In this document: positions 44,492 through 52,198 of the stretch, piece after piece
Layout of the letters: each line of letters begins with the position of its first letter
How positions within the stretch are numbered: position 1 is the stretch's first letter
NCBI GenBank assembly: GCA_964504665.1
Contig: CAZDEH010000001.1
Location: 1-64,000, forward strand
Direction: 5' to 3'
Length of the DNA stretch: 64,000 bases
Source: STC-54 sp964504665
GTDB taxonomy: Bacteria > Patescibacteriota > Microgenomatia > Daviesbacterales > UBA10151
Translations under genes and position numbers: made by a program
The notes under the pieces: model-generated
What the model saw: the letters and a program-made list of their open reading frames with translations, nothing else
Database searches by the model: none
Told to the model about the DNA's origin: nothing

Positions 44492-45427
44492 ATGACAATA
44501 TTTAAAAAACTTATTTTTGGAATGCCTTTTATATTAGCTGTAGCTGCTTTTGCCTGGCAGATTGAGCCTTTTTTACAAGACTTTTCTTTAATATTTTCAT
44601 TGAGCTTTAATATTCTTTCCCAATTAATAATGTTGGTGGGAACTATTGCACTGATTGCCTACTTATTTACAGTTTTTGCAGTTTTAGCCTCAGATTGGAC
44701 TCTGGTCTTACCAGTGATAGTGCTTAGCTCTTTATCTACACTTCTTTTTGTTACTGCACCGATTAGCTATTTTTTATCCATAGGCTTACTAATAGCTTTT
44801 GTGATCTCTTTTGCCCAAACTTACAATAAAGTTATCAAAGATCCCAGTGGCTTTCATGTCTCAGAAAATGTTGTCAAACCATCAGGCTCTTTAGCTACAT
44901 TGATAATTTTAGCTACCTCAGTAGCTTTTTATTTTTCCGTTTCTGCAACTGGTGATAAAATAACCCAAAAAATTGTTGATTCAGTAGTTAATATTTCAGG
45001 GGATATTATGAAAACCCAACAGCTTCCTCAAAATACAGGAACTAATCCTTTAGATAGCATCTCGATCAGCTCGGATCAAATTAAGTTATTAAAAGAGAAT
45101 CCTGATCTGCTAAAACAATCAGGGCTGGATCCTGCTATATTAGATACTATTGGGAAACAAGACAACAAAAATGTTACAGCCCAGGATTTAGCAGTGGAAG
45201 CAGCTAAACCTTTAATTACCAAACAGGTAACAGACATGATTAAACCAATTACACCTATTCTCCCTTTTTTAATGGTCTTTCTTTTCTATTTAAATTTTCA
45301 ATTTTTAGCCTCAACAGCTGCATTTATCCTCTCCCCCTCAATATATTTATTATTTTGGATTTTAGAAAAAACAGGTTTTATTCACTTTGAGATAGAAATG
45401 AGGGCAGCTAAAAAATTGGTCGTTTAA
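44492..45427 (+). CDS. polytopic membrane protein, unknown
   Basis: 311 residues, about 7 membrane segments: four or five in the first 150 residues and two near 255-300, separated by a hydrophilic region of about 90 residues (IKLLKENPDLLKQSGLDPAILDTI). No family recognised. TACAAT lies about 9 bases before the ATG. Divergent from the GT4 gene. Confidence 0.65.
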   Translation: MTIFKKLIFGMPFILAVAAFAWQIEPFLQDFSLIFSLSFNILSQLIMLVGTIALIAYLFTVFAVLASDWTLVLPVIVLSSLSTLLFVTAPISYFLSIGLLIAFVISFAQTYNKVIKDPSGFHVSENVVKPSGSLATLIILATSVAFYFSVSATGDKITQKIVDSVVNISGDIMKTQQLPQNTGTNPLDSISISSDQIKLLKENPDLLKQSGLDPAILDTIGKQDNKNVTAQDLAVEAAKPLITKQVTDMIKPITPILPFLMVFLFYLNFQFLASTAAFILSPSIYLLFWILEKTGFIHFEIEMRAAKKLVV

Positions 45428-45516
45428 TTACATCACCCCTTCTAGCTTCTTTTAGTAATCTGTATTACTGAAAAATTTCGTTGTTATTGTTATTCTATCC
45501 GTTAAACAAACTGCCC

Positions 45517-45669
45517 ATGATTGAAGCCCTATCAGACAATAAAAACATCTTTAATAAAACACTAAGAGCAACAAAAAGAGTTCCTGGATTGCATAAAAAT
45601 GTTTTTCTGGCTGGTAAAATTTTTGAAATTGTTGAAACAGCGGAAGGAAAAATACATGTGTGTCTCTAA
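45517..45669 (+). CDS. possible 50-residue protein
   Basis: MIEALSDNKNIFNKTLRATKRVPGLHKNVFLAGK..., basic N-terminal half. No family recognised. Kept because it follows the preceding gene in the same direction with protein-like composition; could be spurious. Confidence 0.3.
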   Translation: MIEALSDNKNIFNKTLRATKRVPGLHKNVFLAGKIFEIVETAEGKIHVCL

Positions 45670-46010
45670 AACAAGTACGAATTTTCTTGATCTTCTCTTG
45701 CCAAACGAATTAAGTCATTAATCTCTCCGCTCGATAATCCAGTTAAATTGAGTCCCACTTGAGAAGATGCTGGAGGGGAAAAACCCATATTCTCCAAAAC
45801 CCTTCGGCAAATGTCACGTTTACCTTTTGGTCCGTGAAGAATTACTCGATATTCCCTACCTTCCCCTCCCTGCCCATTTCCACCCATTATTGTCAATCTT
45901 TGAAAAGACAAACCTGTTAATTCAGGTAAAGCAAATGGTAAACGCTCTAAAACAACAGTTAGAGATGGATCTTTTGAAACAGTAATATAATCTGTGAGTA
46001 CTTCTAACAT
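45666..46010 (-). CDS. hypothetical soluble protein
   Basis: 114 residues. Includes LTIMGGNGQGGEGREYRVILHGPKGKRDICRRVLENMGF and C-terminal LTGLSSGEINDLIRLAREDQENSYLF. No family recognised. Convergent, with a 4-base overlap with the small gene at 45517. Confidence 0.5.
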   Translation of the reverse strand: MLEVLTDYITVSKDPSLTVVLERLPFALPELTGLSFQRLTIMGGNGQGGEGREYRVILHGPKGKRDICRRVLENMGFSPPASSQVGLNLTGLSSGEINDLIRLAREDQENSYLF

Positions 46011-46079
46011 ATTTGCTAATAATAATCCTACAAGGCTATAATGTCAACTAACTATAGGGTATAATTAGACTCCCAAAGA

Positions 46080-46097
46080 CTACATTTCTCCCCAATT
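46080..46097 (-). pseudogene. possible displaced 3' end of polA
   Basis: Minus strand encodes NWGEM then stop; PolA ends GQNWGEMKPII. 16 of 18 bases agree. A further NWGE copy is at 46559-46570. They bracket the broken TA module. Very short, so less secure than the other tail copies. Confidence 0.5.
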
Positions 46098-46098
46098 T

Positions 46099-46226
46099 TT
46101 AAAGTTTTATTTCTAAAAAATACACTTCTTTTCTATGTCTTGCTCTTTCCACATAAATTGTATTCTGTTCAATATAAAACGCAATTCTGTAATCGCCTAC
46201 TCTAAATCTGTGTGTAGATGGAAGAT
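46099..46226 (-). pseudogene. C-terminal fragment of a RelE-family toxin gene
   Basis: Minus strand reads NLPSTHRFRVGDYRIAFYIE then QNTIYVERARHRKEVYFLEI and stop. HRFRVGDYRI..., RARHRKEVY are RelE C-terminal motifs with catalytic Arg/His positions. The N-terminal half is absent; the fragment overlaps the end of the antitoxin frame, as if an internal deletion joined the two genes. Confidence 0.75.
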
Positions 46227-46513
46227 TTCAAATCTTTCACAAATTTGGGGTTAAGGGGCAACTTGCTTTCAATTAAATCAATCAGTCTTCCTGCAGGATT
46301 ATCATAAGCAACTTTGGGGTCTTCCACTCTTTTTTCAAATTCACTGTCAATATATTCTAAAAAAGAAATAAAAGAATCTCTGCCAAAAACAAAACCTAAG
46401 GGAACTCCTTTTTTATCAACCATAACAGAGGTATCTGATAAATTAAAGCTCTCTGACTTTTTAGTAAATTTTTTAAATGGAACTAGTTTATTCATAGAAA
46501 AGCTTTTGTTCAT
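46202..46513 (-). CDS. antitoxin of the broken RelE module
   Basis: 103 residues. FNLSDTSVMVDKKGVPLGFVFGRDSFISFLEYIDSEFEKRVEDPKVAYDNPAGRLIDLIE; small Phd-like or CPR-type antitoxin. The last few residues (SSIYTQI) read into the relE fragment, so the native C-terminus is probably lost. TATACTACG-type -10 lies near 46526. Confidence 0.6.
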   Translation of the reverse strand: MNKSFSMNKLVPFKKFTKKSESFNLSDTSVMVDKKGVPLGFVFGRDSFISFLEYIDSEFEKRVEDPKVAYDNPAGRLIDLIESKLPLNPKFVKDLKSSIYTQI

Positions 46514-46558
46514 GAACGTAGTATATCATAATTTTATATCTCTTTAAGTACCTTCCTC

Positions 46559-46570
46559 TCTCCCCAATTT
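46559..46570 (-). other. second NWGE-coding scrap near polA
   Basis: AATTGGGGAGAG on the minus strand, 60 bases after the polA stop; 15 of 18 bases around it match the polA end. Too short to stand alone. Confidence 0.3.
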
Positions 46571-46630
46571 TAAATTATTAGAAACTTTGTAATCGGAGGC
46601 GGTGGATAATAGCATATTACTCATGTAGAA

Positions 46631-48886
46631 TCAAATTATAGGCTTCATTTCTCCCCAGTTTTGACCTACTTTAAGATCAACTATTACTGGTACAGATAAT
46701 TTTAGAGCATTTTCCATTTTTTCTTTAACCATTTTCCCCACTTCTTTTACATTACTAGGATCACATTCAAAAAGCAGCTCATCATGAACCTGTAAAATAA
46801 GTTTGTAGCTATCAGTATCGGCCGCCTTCGGCGTCCTTTCAGTCTTCAGACCGTCTGAAAGCTGACTACTGACGACTGATAGCTCTCTATCTATTTCCAC
46901 CATTGCCCGCTTTATCATATCAGCAGCTGTGCCTTGAACCGGATGGTTAATGGCAGCTCTTTCTCCAAACGACCTCATCATATGATTTTGGGCTTGAAGT
47001 TCAGGAAAATATCTCCTTCTTCCTCCTAAAGTCTCTGCAAAACCCATTTTGGTGGCATTCTCTAAAGTTGTCTCCATCCAGACTTTAATTTTGGGAAACT
47101 GCTCAAAATATTCTTCGATATATCCTTTAGCAATTTTATAATCTACTTTTAGCTGTCTGGCTAGGGCAAACGGACCTTGACCATAAAGTGTGGCAAAATT
47201 CATGGTTTTCCCCACAGCCCGCTGTTCCTTGGTGACTTTTTTTAGTGGAATATTGAAGATTTTGGCAGCAGTAGCAGAATGAATATCCTCTCCCTTATTA
47301 AAAGCAGACCGGAGCCCCGGATCATCAGCCAAATGAGCCATGATTCTAAGTTCAATTTGAGAATAATCCGCAGCTAATAACACCTTCCCATATGGCGCTA
47401 CAAAAGCTCTTCTAATTTCCGAACCAGCCTCTCCACCTACAGGGATATTCTGCAAATTTGGGTCTTGAGAAGATAATCTACCCGTAGCAGCCCCTTCAAC
47501 ATTAAAAGTAGAATGAATCCTATTTTGAGAGTCAGCAAACTTTGGCAGTGCATCAATATAAGTTGATACCAATTTATAGAGTTGTCTGTATTGCAAAAGT
47601 AAAGGAATTATAGGGTGAGTATCATACAGTTCCTTCAACGTCCCTTCGTCAGTTGAACGGCCTGTCTTAGTCTTTTTGACAACCGGTAATTTTAATTCAT
47701 CAAAGAGTACTTCTGACAACTGCTTTGGACTATTCAGATTAACCTGATGACCTATAATTGAGTAAGTTTCTTTTTCAATATTAACTATTTTGCTTTTAAT
47801 ATTCTTACCAATCTTACTTAGAAAATTGAGATCTATTAACACCCCCGTTGCAGTCATTTTTCGTAAAACTTTTTCAACTCCTGCATCCAATTTACCAGTA
47901 GCGTCTAAATTATTATGAGTTGAAGGAGCGAGGGGTGACGCGAGCCGGGGAGCCCCATCGATCGCCCGCAACGAGTCATCGAGTGAAGACGTCGGATGGG
48001 GCTGGCGAGCGGCAGGACCCAGAGCGACATCTGGAATCCTGTTAATCAAACTTCTAAATTCCAGTTCTTCAAAAACTTTTTTTACCTCTTCTTTATTAAA
48101 CTCATGTACCCGGCATTTTAATAAATCCAGATTAATAGGAACTTCTGTTTCAAGCGTGGCTAACTTCCTACTCATAAAAGCTGATTCTTTTCCTTCTGTT
48201 AATAGTTTTTTAGTTCTTTCCGGCAGATCTTCTACGTGTTTGTAAACTTCTTCCAAATTGGCATATTTTTGAATTAATTTTGTGGCGGTAATCTCTCCTA
48301 TCCCCGCTACTCCTGGGATATTATCTGATTGATCTCCAGCCAAACCTTTGTAATCCACCATATTTATTGGGGTAAAACCATACCGCAGCCCAAATTCCTC
48401 TTCACCGTAAAGCCCCACATCACTCAAAGTTTTTTTAGGCATTAAAACTTTTGTTTTTGGTGAAATCAGCTGCAGTAAATCCCGATCTCCGGTTAAAATT
48501 ACTGTTTCTAAAGCTTTCTCTTTTTCCGCCAGCTTGGTTAGTGTTCCTACTAAATCATCCGCTTCAAATCCGGTTAGGGAAAATTGGGGGATGTCTAAAG
48601 ATTTTAACACCCTATCTACAGTGTCATATTGACCAAGCAGGGCATCATCTGTTTTTTGCCTATTAGCTTTATAATTTTCATAAGCTACATGACGGAAGGT
48701 GGGGGCTTTTTTATCCCAAGCTACAGCTATAAAATCCGGTTTTAAATCTTTGAGAGCCCCAAGCAACATACTGGTAAAACCATACACAGCATTCACCAGC
48801 TCCCCTTTACTGGTAGTAAGGGGTGGGGTAGCATGATAAGCCCGATGTAAAAGGGCATTTCCATCAACTAAAACTAATCTCTTCAT
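46631..48886 (-). CDS. polA: DNA polymerase I without proofreading domain
   Basis: 751 residues. N-terminal 5' nuclease (1 to about 285): VDGNALLHRAYHA, AWDKKAPTFRH, GDRDLLQLI, YKGLAGDQSDNIPGVAGIG. Polymerase domain from about 325: AADYSQIELRIMAHL (motif A), KTMNFATLYGQGPFALA (motif B), LQVHDELLFE (motif C). There is no 3'-5' exonuclease domain; instead a linker encoded by a 90-bp palindromic element (about 289-318). A second, heptamer insert lies at about 668-693 in the palm. Confidence 0.95.
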   Translation of the reverse strand: MKRLVLVDGNALLHRAYHATPPLTTSKGELVNAVYGFTSMLLGALKDLKPDFIAVAWDKKAPTFRHVAYENYKANRQKTDDALLGQYDTVDRVLKSLDIPQFSLTGFEADDLVGTLTKLAEKEKALETVILTGDRDLLQLISPKTKVLMPKKTLSDVGLYGEEEFGLRYGFTPINMVDYKGLAGDQSDNIPGVAGIGEITATKLIQKYANLEEVYKHVEDLPERTKKLLTEGKESAFMSRKLATLETEVPINLDLLKCRVHEFNKEEVKKVFEELEFRSLINRIPDVALGPAARQPHPTSSLDDSLRAIDGAPRLASPLAPSTHNNLDATGKLDAGVEKVLRKMTATGVLIDLNFLSKIGKNIKSKIVNIEKETYSIIGHQVNLNSPKQLSEVLFDELKLPVVKKTKTGRSTDEGTLKELYDTHPIIPLLLQYRQLYKLVSTYIDALPKFADSQNRIHSTFNVEGAATGRLSSQDPNLQNIPVGGEAGSEIRRAFVAPYGKVLLAADYSQIELRIMAHLADDPGLRSAFNKGEDIHSATAAKIFNIPLKKVTKEQRAVGKTMNFATLYGQGPFALARQLKVDYKIAKGYIEEYFEQFPKIKVWMETTLENATKMGFAETLGGRRRYFPELQAQNHMMRSFGERAAINHPVQGTAADMIKRAMVEIDRELSVVSSQLSDGLKTERTPKAADTDSYKLILQVHDELLFECDPSNVKEVGKMVKEKMENALKLSVPVIVDLKVGQNWGEMKPII
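46807..46883. repeat. composite heptamer/palindrome insert in polA
   Basis: AGCTATCAGTATC, GC core GGCCGCCTTCGGCGTCC, then TTTCAGTCTTCAGACCGTCT, GAAAGCTGACTACTGACGAC. TCAG-start seven-base units on both arms; frame kept. Confidence 0.75.
47931..48020 (-). repeat. 90-bp palindromic element in polA
   Basis: Homologous to the ispH element (21240-21334): shares ACGCGAGCCGGGG, GCCCCAT, CGCCCGCAACG, GATGGGGCTGGCGAGCG. Here it is antisense to the coding strand, whereas in ispH it is sense. Exactly 30 codons. Confidence 0.88.
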
Positions 48887-48919
48887 GGGTAAATCTTAAC
48901 AGAAAACTTATGCTTCTGC

Positions 48920-49117
48920 CTATCTAATCTGTGATTTGGGTGGATTTACTGGAACCCCTGGATCTAACTGGGTAGTGAAATAGTTACACGCTAGTATTGC
49001 TGTACAAAATAAGGCAGAAAATGGATCTCTTAAAGCCTCAGAGAGTATATGAGCCCAAGAGTCTGAGCCTTTAGACCCTTTAAATTCAACAGTTATTGGT
49101 TCTCTTTCGCTACTCAT
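48920..49117 (-). CDS. small protein with one hydrophobic segment
   Basis: 65 residues. EREPITVEFKGSKGSDSWAH, a hydrophobic middle (SALFCTAILACNYF), Pro-rich end. No family recognised. Overlaps the upstream gene by 4 bases, so it is the second gene of a pair. Confidence 0.5.
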   Translation of the reverse strand: MSSEREPITVEFKGSKGSDSWAHILSEALRDPFSALFCTAILACNYFTTQLDPGVPVNPPKSQIR

Positions 49118-49446
49118 TTTATTTGTAATGCTTTGGTATTTTGAAAAAGCTCATGCCAACGGAAAATAATACCCGTAGAAATAAGTGCCCCAGCAACAAA
49201 AGAACCTGTTACTTGCTCCTCTGTTCCACCAAACGCACCAACAACCCATCCAGCAGCTAATCCGGAACCTATTACAACTAAGCCACCTAAAGCTGCTTTA
49301 GTTAATTCATTCTTCCAGATATTAGAAGTGAAAGCTGACCTTATTGACTCACCCATTGGATGTTCTCCTACAGGAACCAAATCTTCATTCTTCATCAAAG
49401 GTCTTTCTACTTCATATCCTTTGAGTATATTTAAAATTTCTTTCAT
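49114..49446 (-). CDS. small membrane protein
   Basis: 110 residues. Soluble N-terminus (MKEILNILKGYEVERPLMKNEDLVP) and two hydrophobic segments (AALGGLVVIGSGLAAGWVVGAF; VTGSFVAGALISTGIIF). Unknown family. ATG 49446 preferred over 49464. Confidence 0.5.
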   Translation of the reverse strand: MKEILNILKGYEVERPLMKNEDLVPVGEHPMGESIRSAFTSNIWKNELTKAALGGLVVIGSGLAAGWVVGAFGGTEEQVTGSFVAGALISTGIIFRWHELFQNTKALQIK

Positions 49447-49483
49447 TTGCCCGTATTGTAGCAATTATTAGAGGATAATCAAG

Positions 49484-51256
49484 CTACCTCTTTAGCTCGC
49501 TTTGATGAACAATAGCCGCATAAGCACCCTTCTTCTGAAGTAATTCACTATGCATCCCATGTTCTACCAACTTCCCTCTTTCCATCACTAAAATTTGGTC
49601 TGCATGCTGAACAGTAGATAACCGGTGGGCAATGATAATTTTAGTTAGGCTGCGCTCTTTGGATATATCTTTTAAAGCCTCCTGAATCTCGGCCTCAGAG
49701 ACAGTATCCAAGTGAGAGGTCGGCTCATCCATAATTAAAATCTTTGGCTCGGCGAATAAAGCCCTGGCAATAGCCAAACGTTGTCTTTGACCTCCGGAAA
49801 GCTTCACTCCCCGCTCACCAATTTCAGTTTGGTAGCCATCTTCCAGCTCATTAATAAACTCATCGGAATGAGATAGTTGGGCTGCCTTGATGACACGCGA
49901 TCTCACAGCCATCCAACTTTTTTTGCCATCAGCATAAGAGATCACCTCCCAGATTTTGCGGCTGGGAACCGGCGAATCTTGAAAAACTACCGCCGTTTCT
50001 CTTCTGAATGTATCCAGATCAATTTCTCTCAAATCATATTTACCATCAATGACAATTGAGCCTTTGACTGGATCATAATAACGGCTAATTAATTTGGCAA
50101 TAGTAGATTTTCCCGAACCTGATTTACCCACAAAAGCAGTAAATGAACCGGCTGGAATTGTAAAACTGACATTTTTTAAAACCCGTCTTTTATTGTATGC
50201 AAAAGTTACATGCTTAAAACTAATTTGACCTCTAATTTCTTTTGGGATCACAGCATTCAAAGCATTTTGAATTGAAGCTTCTTTTTGCATAAGCAGTGTA
50301 ATCCGGTCAATAGGCTCCGCTGCATCCACAATCCGCTCATAAATTCTACCCAAACGGTAGATATTGGAATATGCACGTTCAATCAAACTGATTAGAAAAA
50401 CTAAACTACCCACGCTGAGTTGCCCCTGCCTAATCTCCATAATCCCTACCAAAAGCAAACCGATATAAAAAGCTTCTATCATAAAACTTCTGCCTAAATT
50501 GGCAATAATATGTTTTCTAAACTCAGCCACAGAGAAACCTCTGATTAAATCCCAAATGCCTTGGAAGGAAGTATTTTCCCGTGTCTCCTGGGCATATGCT
50601 TTCACCACAGTAATGTTAGACATAATATCCCCTACTTCACCGGAAGAAACCTCATAAGCATCATGACGTTTAGTTCTAAGATTTCTGGTTGATTGATAAG
50701 TTTTAAAAGTAATAAAAACAAACGGGAATATAGAAATAATATAAATTATCCCAACCGCCCAACTGGTAAGAACTATCATCACTGCCGTCACGATAATTTG
50801 GATAGCTACAGGTAAAAATTCCCAGGTAAAAGAGCCTAATAAATCAATTAGCTTATCTTTCCCTTTATTAACTAAATTAATTTTGGCACCGGTGTTTTCT
50901 TTTTCATGGTAATCTATAGACAGTTCCAGTAATTTAGAGAAGGTGGTGGTGGAAATAAATCTTTCCATATTCCATAGCATCCTCACAATGGCAATGTCAG
51001 TTAAGTAATCAATCACCAAGCCCAGGACCCTCACTCCGGCTAATCCGCCTATTACAAAAATAGCTGTCTCAACAGTTAATATCCCTCCTGATTTAATCAA
51101 AAGGTCTAGAATTTTACCAAAAAGATACGGTCCTGACAGCTTTATGACTTCAAAAAGCGCGGTAATAGCCCCGATCATATATAAATCGGTCTGAAATGGA
51201 GCAAGTAGCTGCCACACTTTTTTGACAAATGTCATATTTTTCTTATTCTTTTTCAT
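49484..51256 (-). CDS. ABC transporter, fused permease and ATPase
   Basis: 590 residues. Six-helix type-I exporter domain (about 20-315), then an ATPase with Walker A VGKSGSGKSTIAKL, signature LSGGQRQRLAIARAL, Walker B ILIMDEPTSHLD and switch His in IIAHRLSTV. Half-transporter working as a homodimer; may export lipids or drugs. ATG 51256 preceded by GGGAG. An intrinsic terminator lies just upstream in the same direction, hinting at attenuation. Confidence 0.92.
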   Translation of the reverse strand: MKKNKKNMTFVKKVWQLLAPFQTDLYMIGAITALFEVIKLSGPYLFGKILDLLIKSGGILTVETAIFVIGGLAGVRVLGLVIDYLTDIAIVRMLWNMERFISTTTFSKLLELSIDYHEKENTGAKINLVNKGKDKLIDLLGSFTWEFLPVAIQIIVTAVMIVLTSWAVGIIYIISIFPFVFITFKTYQSTRNLRTKRHDAYEVSSGEVGDIMSNITVVKAYAQETRENTSFQGIWDLIRGFSVAEFRKHIIANLGRSFMIEAFYIGLLLVGIMEIRQGQLSVGSLVFLISLIERAYSNIYRLGRIYERIVDAAEPIDRITLLMQKEASIQNALNAVIPKEIRGQISFKHVTFAYNKRRVLKNVSFTIPAGSFTAFVGKSGSGKSTIAKLISRYYDPVKGSIVIDGKYDLREIDLDTFRRETAVVFQDSPVPSRKIWEVISYADGKKSWMAVRSRVIKAAQLSHSDEFINELEDGYQTEIGERGVKLSGGQRQRLAIARALFAEPKILIMDEPTSHLDTVSEAEIQEALKDISKERSLTKIIIAHRLSTVQHADQILVMERGKLVEHGMHSELLQKKGAYAAIVHQSELKR

Positions 51257-51296
51257 AATACTCCCTTTTGCCACCTGTGGTGAGCGCAGTCGAACC

Positions 51297-51324
51297 ATTA
51301 AAAAACCAGCCTTTCAGCTGGTTT
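51297..51324 (-). terminator. intrinsic terminator/attenuator before the ABC gene
   Basis: Minus strand: AAACCAGC-tgaaag-GCTGGTTT followed by TTTTAATGG. Eight-base-pair stem and a T-tract; 40 bases upstream of the ABC start codon. Confidence 0.7.
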
Positions 51325-51634
51325 CTGTAAATTTTTACTTTTGCGTTTTGAGCTTTTATTTTTTCTTCTCCCTTAATTTCAAAATTACAAGATTTCCTCT
51401 CATCTTAAGAGGAATACCAGCTATAATATTTATATTGGGTACTTGTATTGCCATATACAGGTTGCTTCCAAACTTTGGTATGAATGAATCTAGCCAGAAG
51501 TTAGTGTAAACCAATTGAGCACAAATTGTCAAATTAGTGTTCAGCCTGTCACCTTAAAGGTGCAAAGCTACACCATCACATGGCTATCAATTAGATTAAG
51601 ACATCTTTTTCATAATCTTCCTTCATAGTTATAG

Positions 51635-51673
51635 TTAAGTAGTTTTTTTACCCACGATTTTTTTAATTCTGCT
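51635..51673 (-). pseudogene. displaced 3' end of ftsH
   Basis: Minus strand encodes RIKKIVGKKTT then stop at 51635; intact FtsH ends EFEKIVGKKTVKV. A 22-base stretch is identical (51642-51663 and 52201-52222). The DUF4258/DUF2283 pair lies between. Confidence 0.88.
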
Positions 51674-51684
51674 AAAATAAATTA

Positions 51685-51975
51685 GTGAAGATTATTTTGC
51701 AACCTCATTTAATAATTAGACTAAAACAAAGGCTTATTCCTCAAACTTACCCAAGTAAAATTGTATCTGAAGCAAAGAATCAATATCTTGATTCTCTAAC
51801 TAATCATAAAATTGCAGTTAAAATTTTAAAATATAATGAAAAACTGCGACCAATGGTTGTTGCCTATGATATAATTAGTTCAGAAATTCAAATTATTACT
51901 GTTTACCCAACAACTGAACAGGAAATTAAAAATAGAGTTTTAAGTGAAAGGTGGATCAAATATGAAAAAAGTTAA
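51685..51975 (+). CDS. DUF4258-like putative toxin
   Basis: 96 residues from GTG. LQPHLIIRLKQRLIPQTYPSKIVSEA and KIAVKILKYNEKLRPMVVAYDII fit the DUF4258 pattern (H..R..QR at the start, beta strands after), a small fold related to RelE/BrnT-like toxins. Paired with DUF2283; overlaps it by 14 bases. Confidence 0.7.
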   Translation: MKIILQPHLIIRLKQRLIPQTYPSKIVSEAKNQYLDSLTNHKIAVKILKYNEKLRPMVVAYDIISSEIQIITVYPTTEQEIKNRVLSERWIKYEKS

Positions 51976-52198
51976 TCAAAAAATCTATTACGACAAAAAA
52001 ACTGATGTTTTATGGTTTCTCATTAAAAGTGGACCGGAAGAAACTCATCAGGAAATTGCCCCTGGTGTTAATGTTGAGTTAAATAAAAAGGGCGAAGTTT
52101 TAGGTATCGAAATTTTAAATGCTTCTAAAGTTTTATGTACAAAATTAAGTCTTAAAACATCAAATCCTCTTGTTTATACCCACAAGATTAAACCTTAA
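51962..52198 (+). CDS. DUF2283-family putative antitoxin
   Basis: 78 residues. KIYYDKKTDVLWFLIKSGPEETHQEIAPGVNVELNKKGEVLGIEILNAS is the DUF2283 consensus (YD...DvLyi......a.....g......d..G.vvGiEIl.AS). Known DUF4258/DUF2283 pairs are treated as TA modules. Its 3' end overlaps the ftsH stop by 11 bases, convergently. Confidence 0.85.
   Translation: MKKVNQKIYYDKKTDVLWFLIKSGPEETHQEIAPGVNVELNKKGEVLGIEILNASKVLCTKLSLKTSNPLVYTHKIKP

Noticed and set aside
46631..48886. PolA lacking 3'-5' exonuclease as a novelty
   Set aside because: Loss of the proofreading domain is common in bacterial PolA; only the element in its place is of interest.
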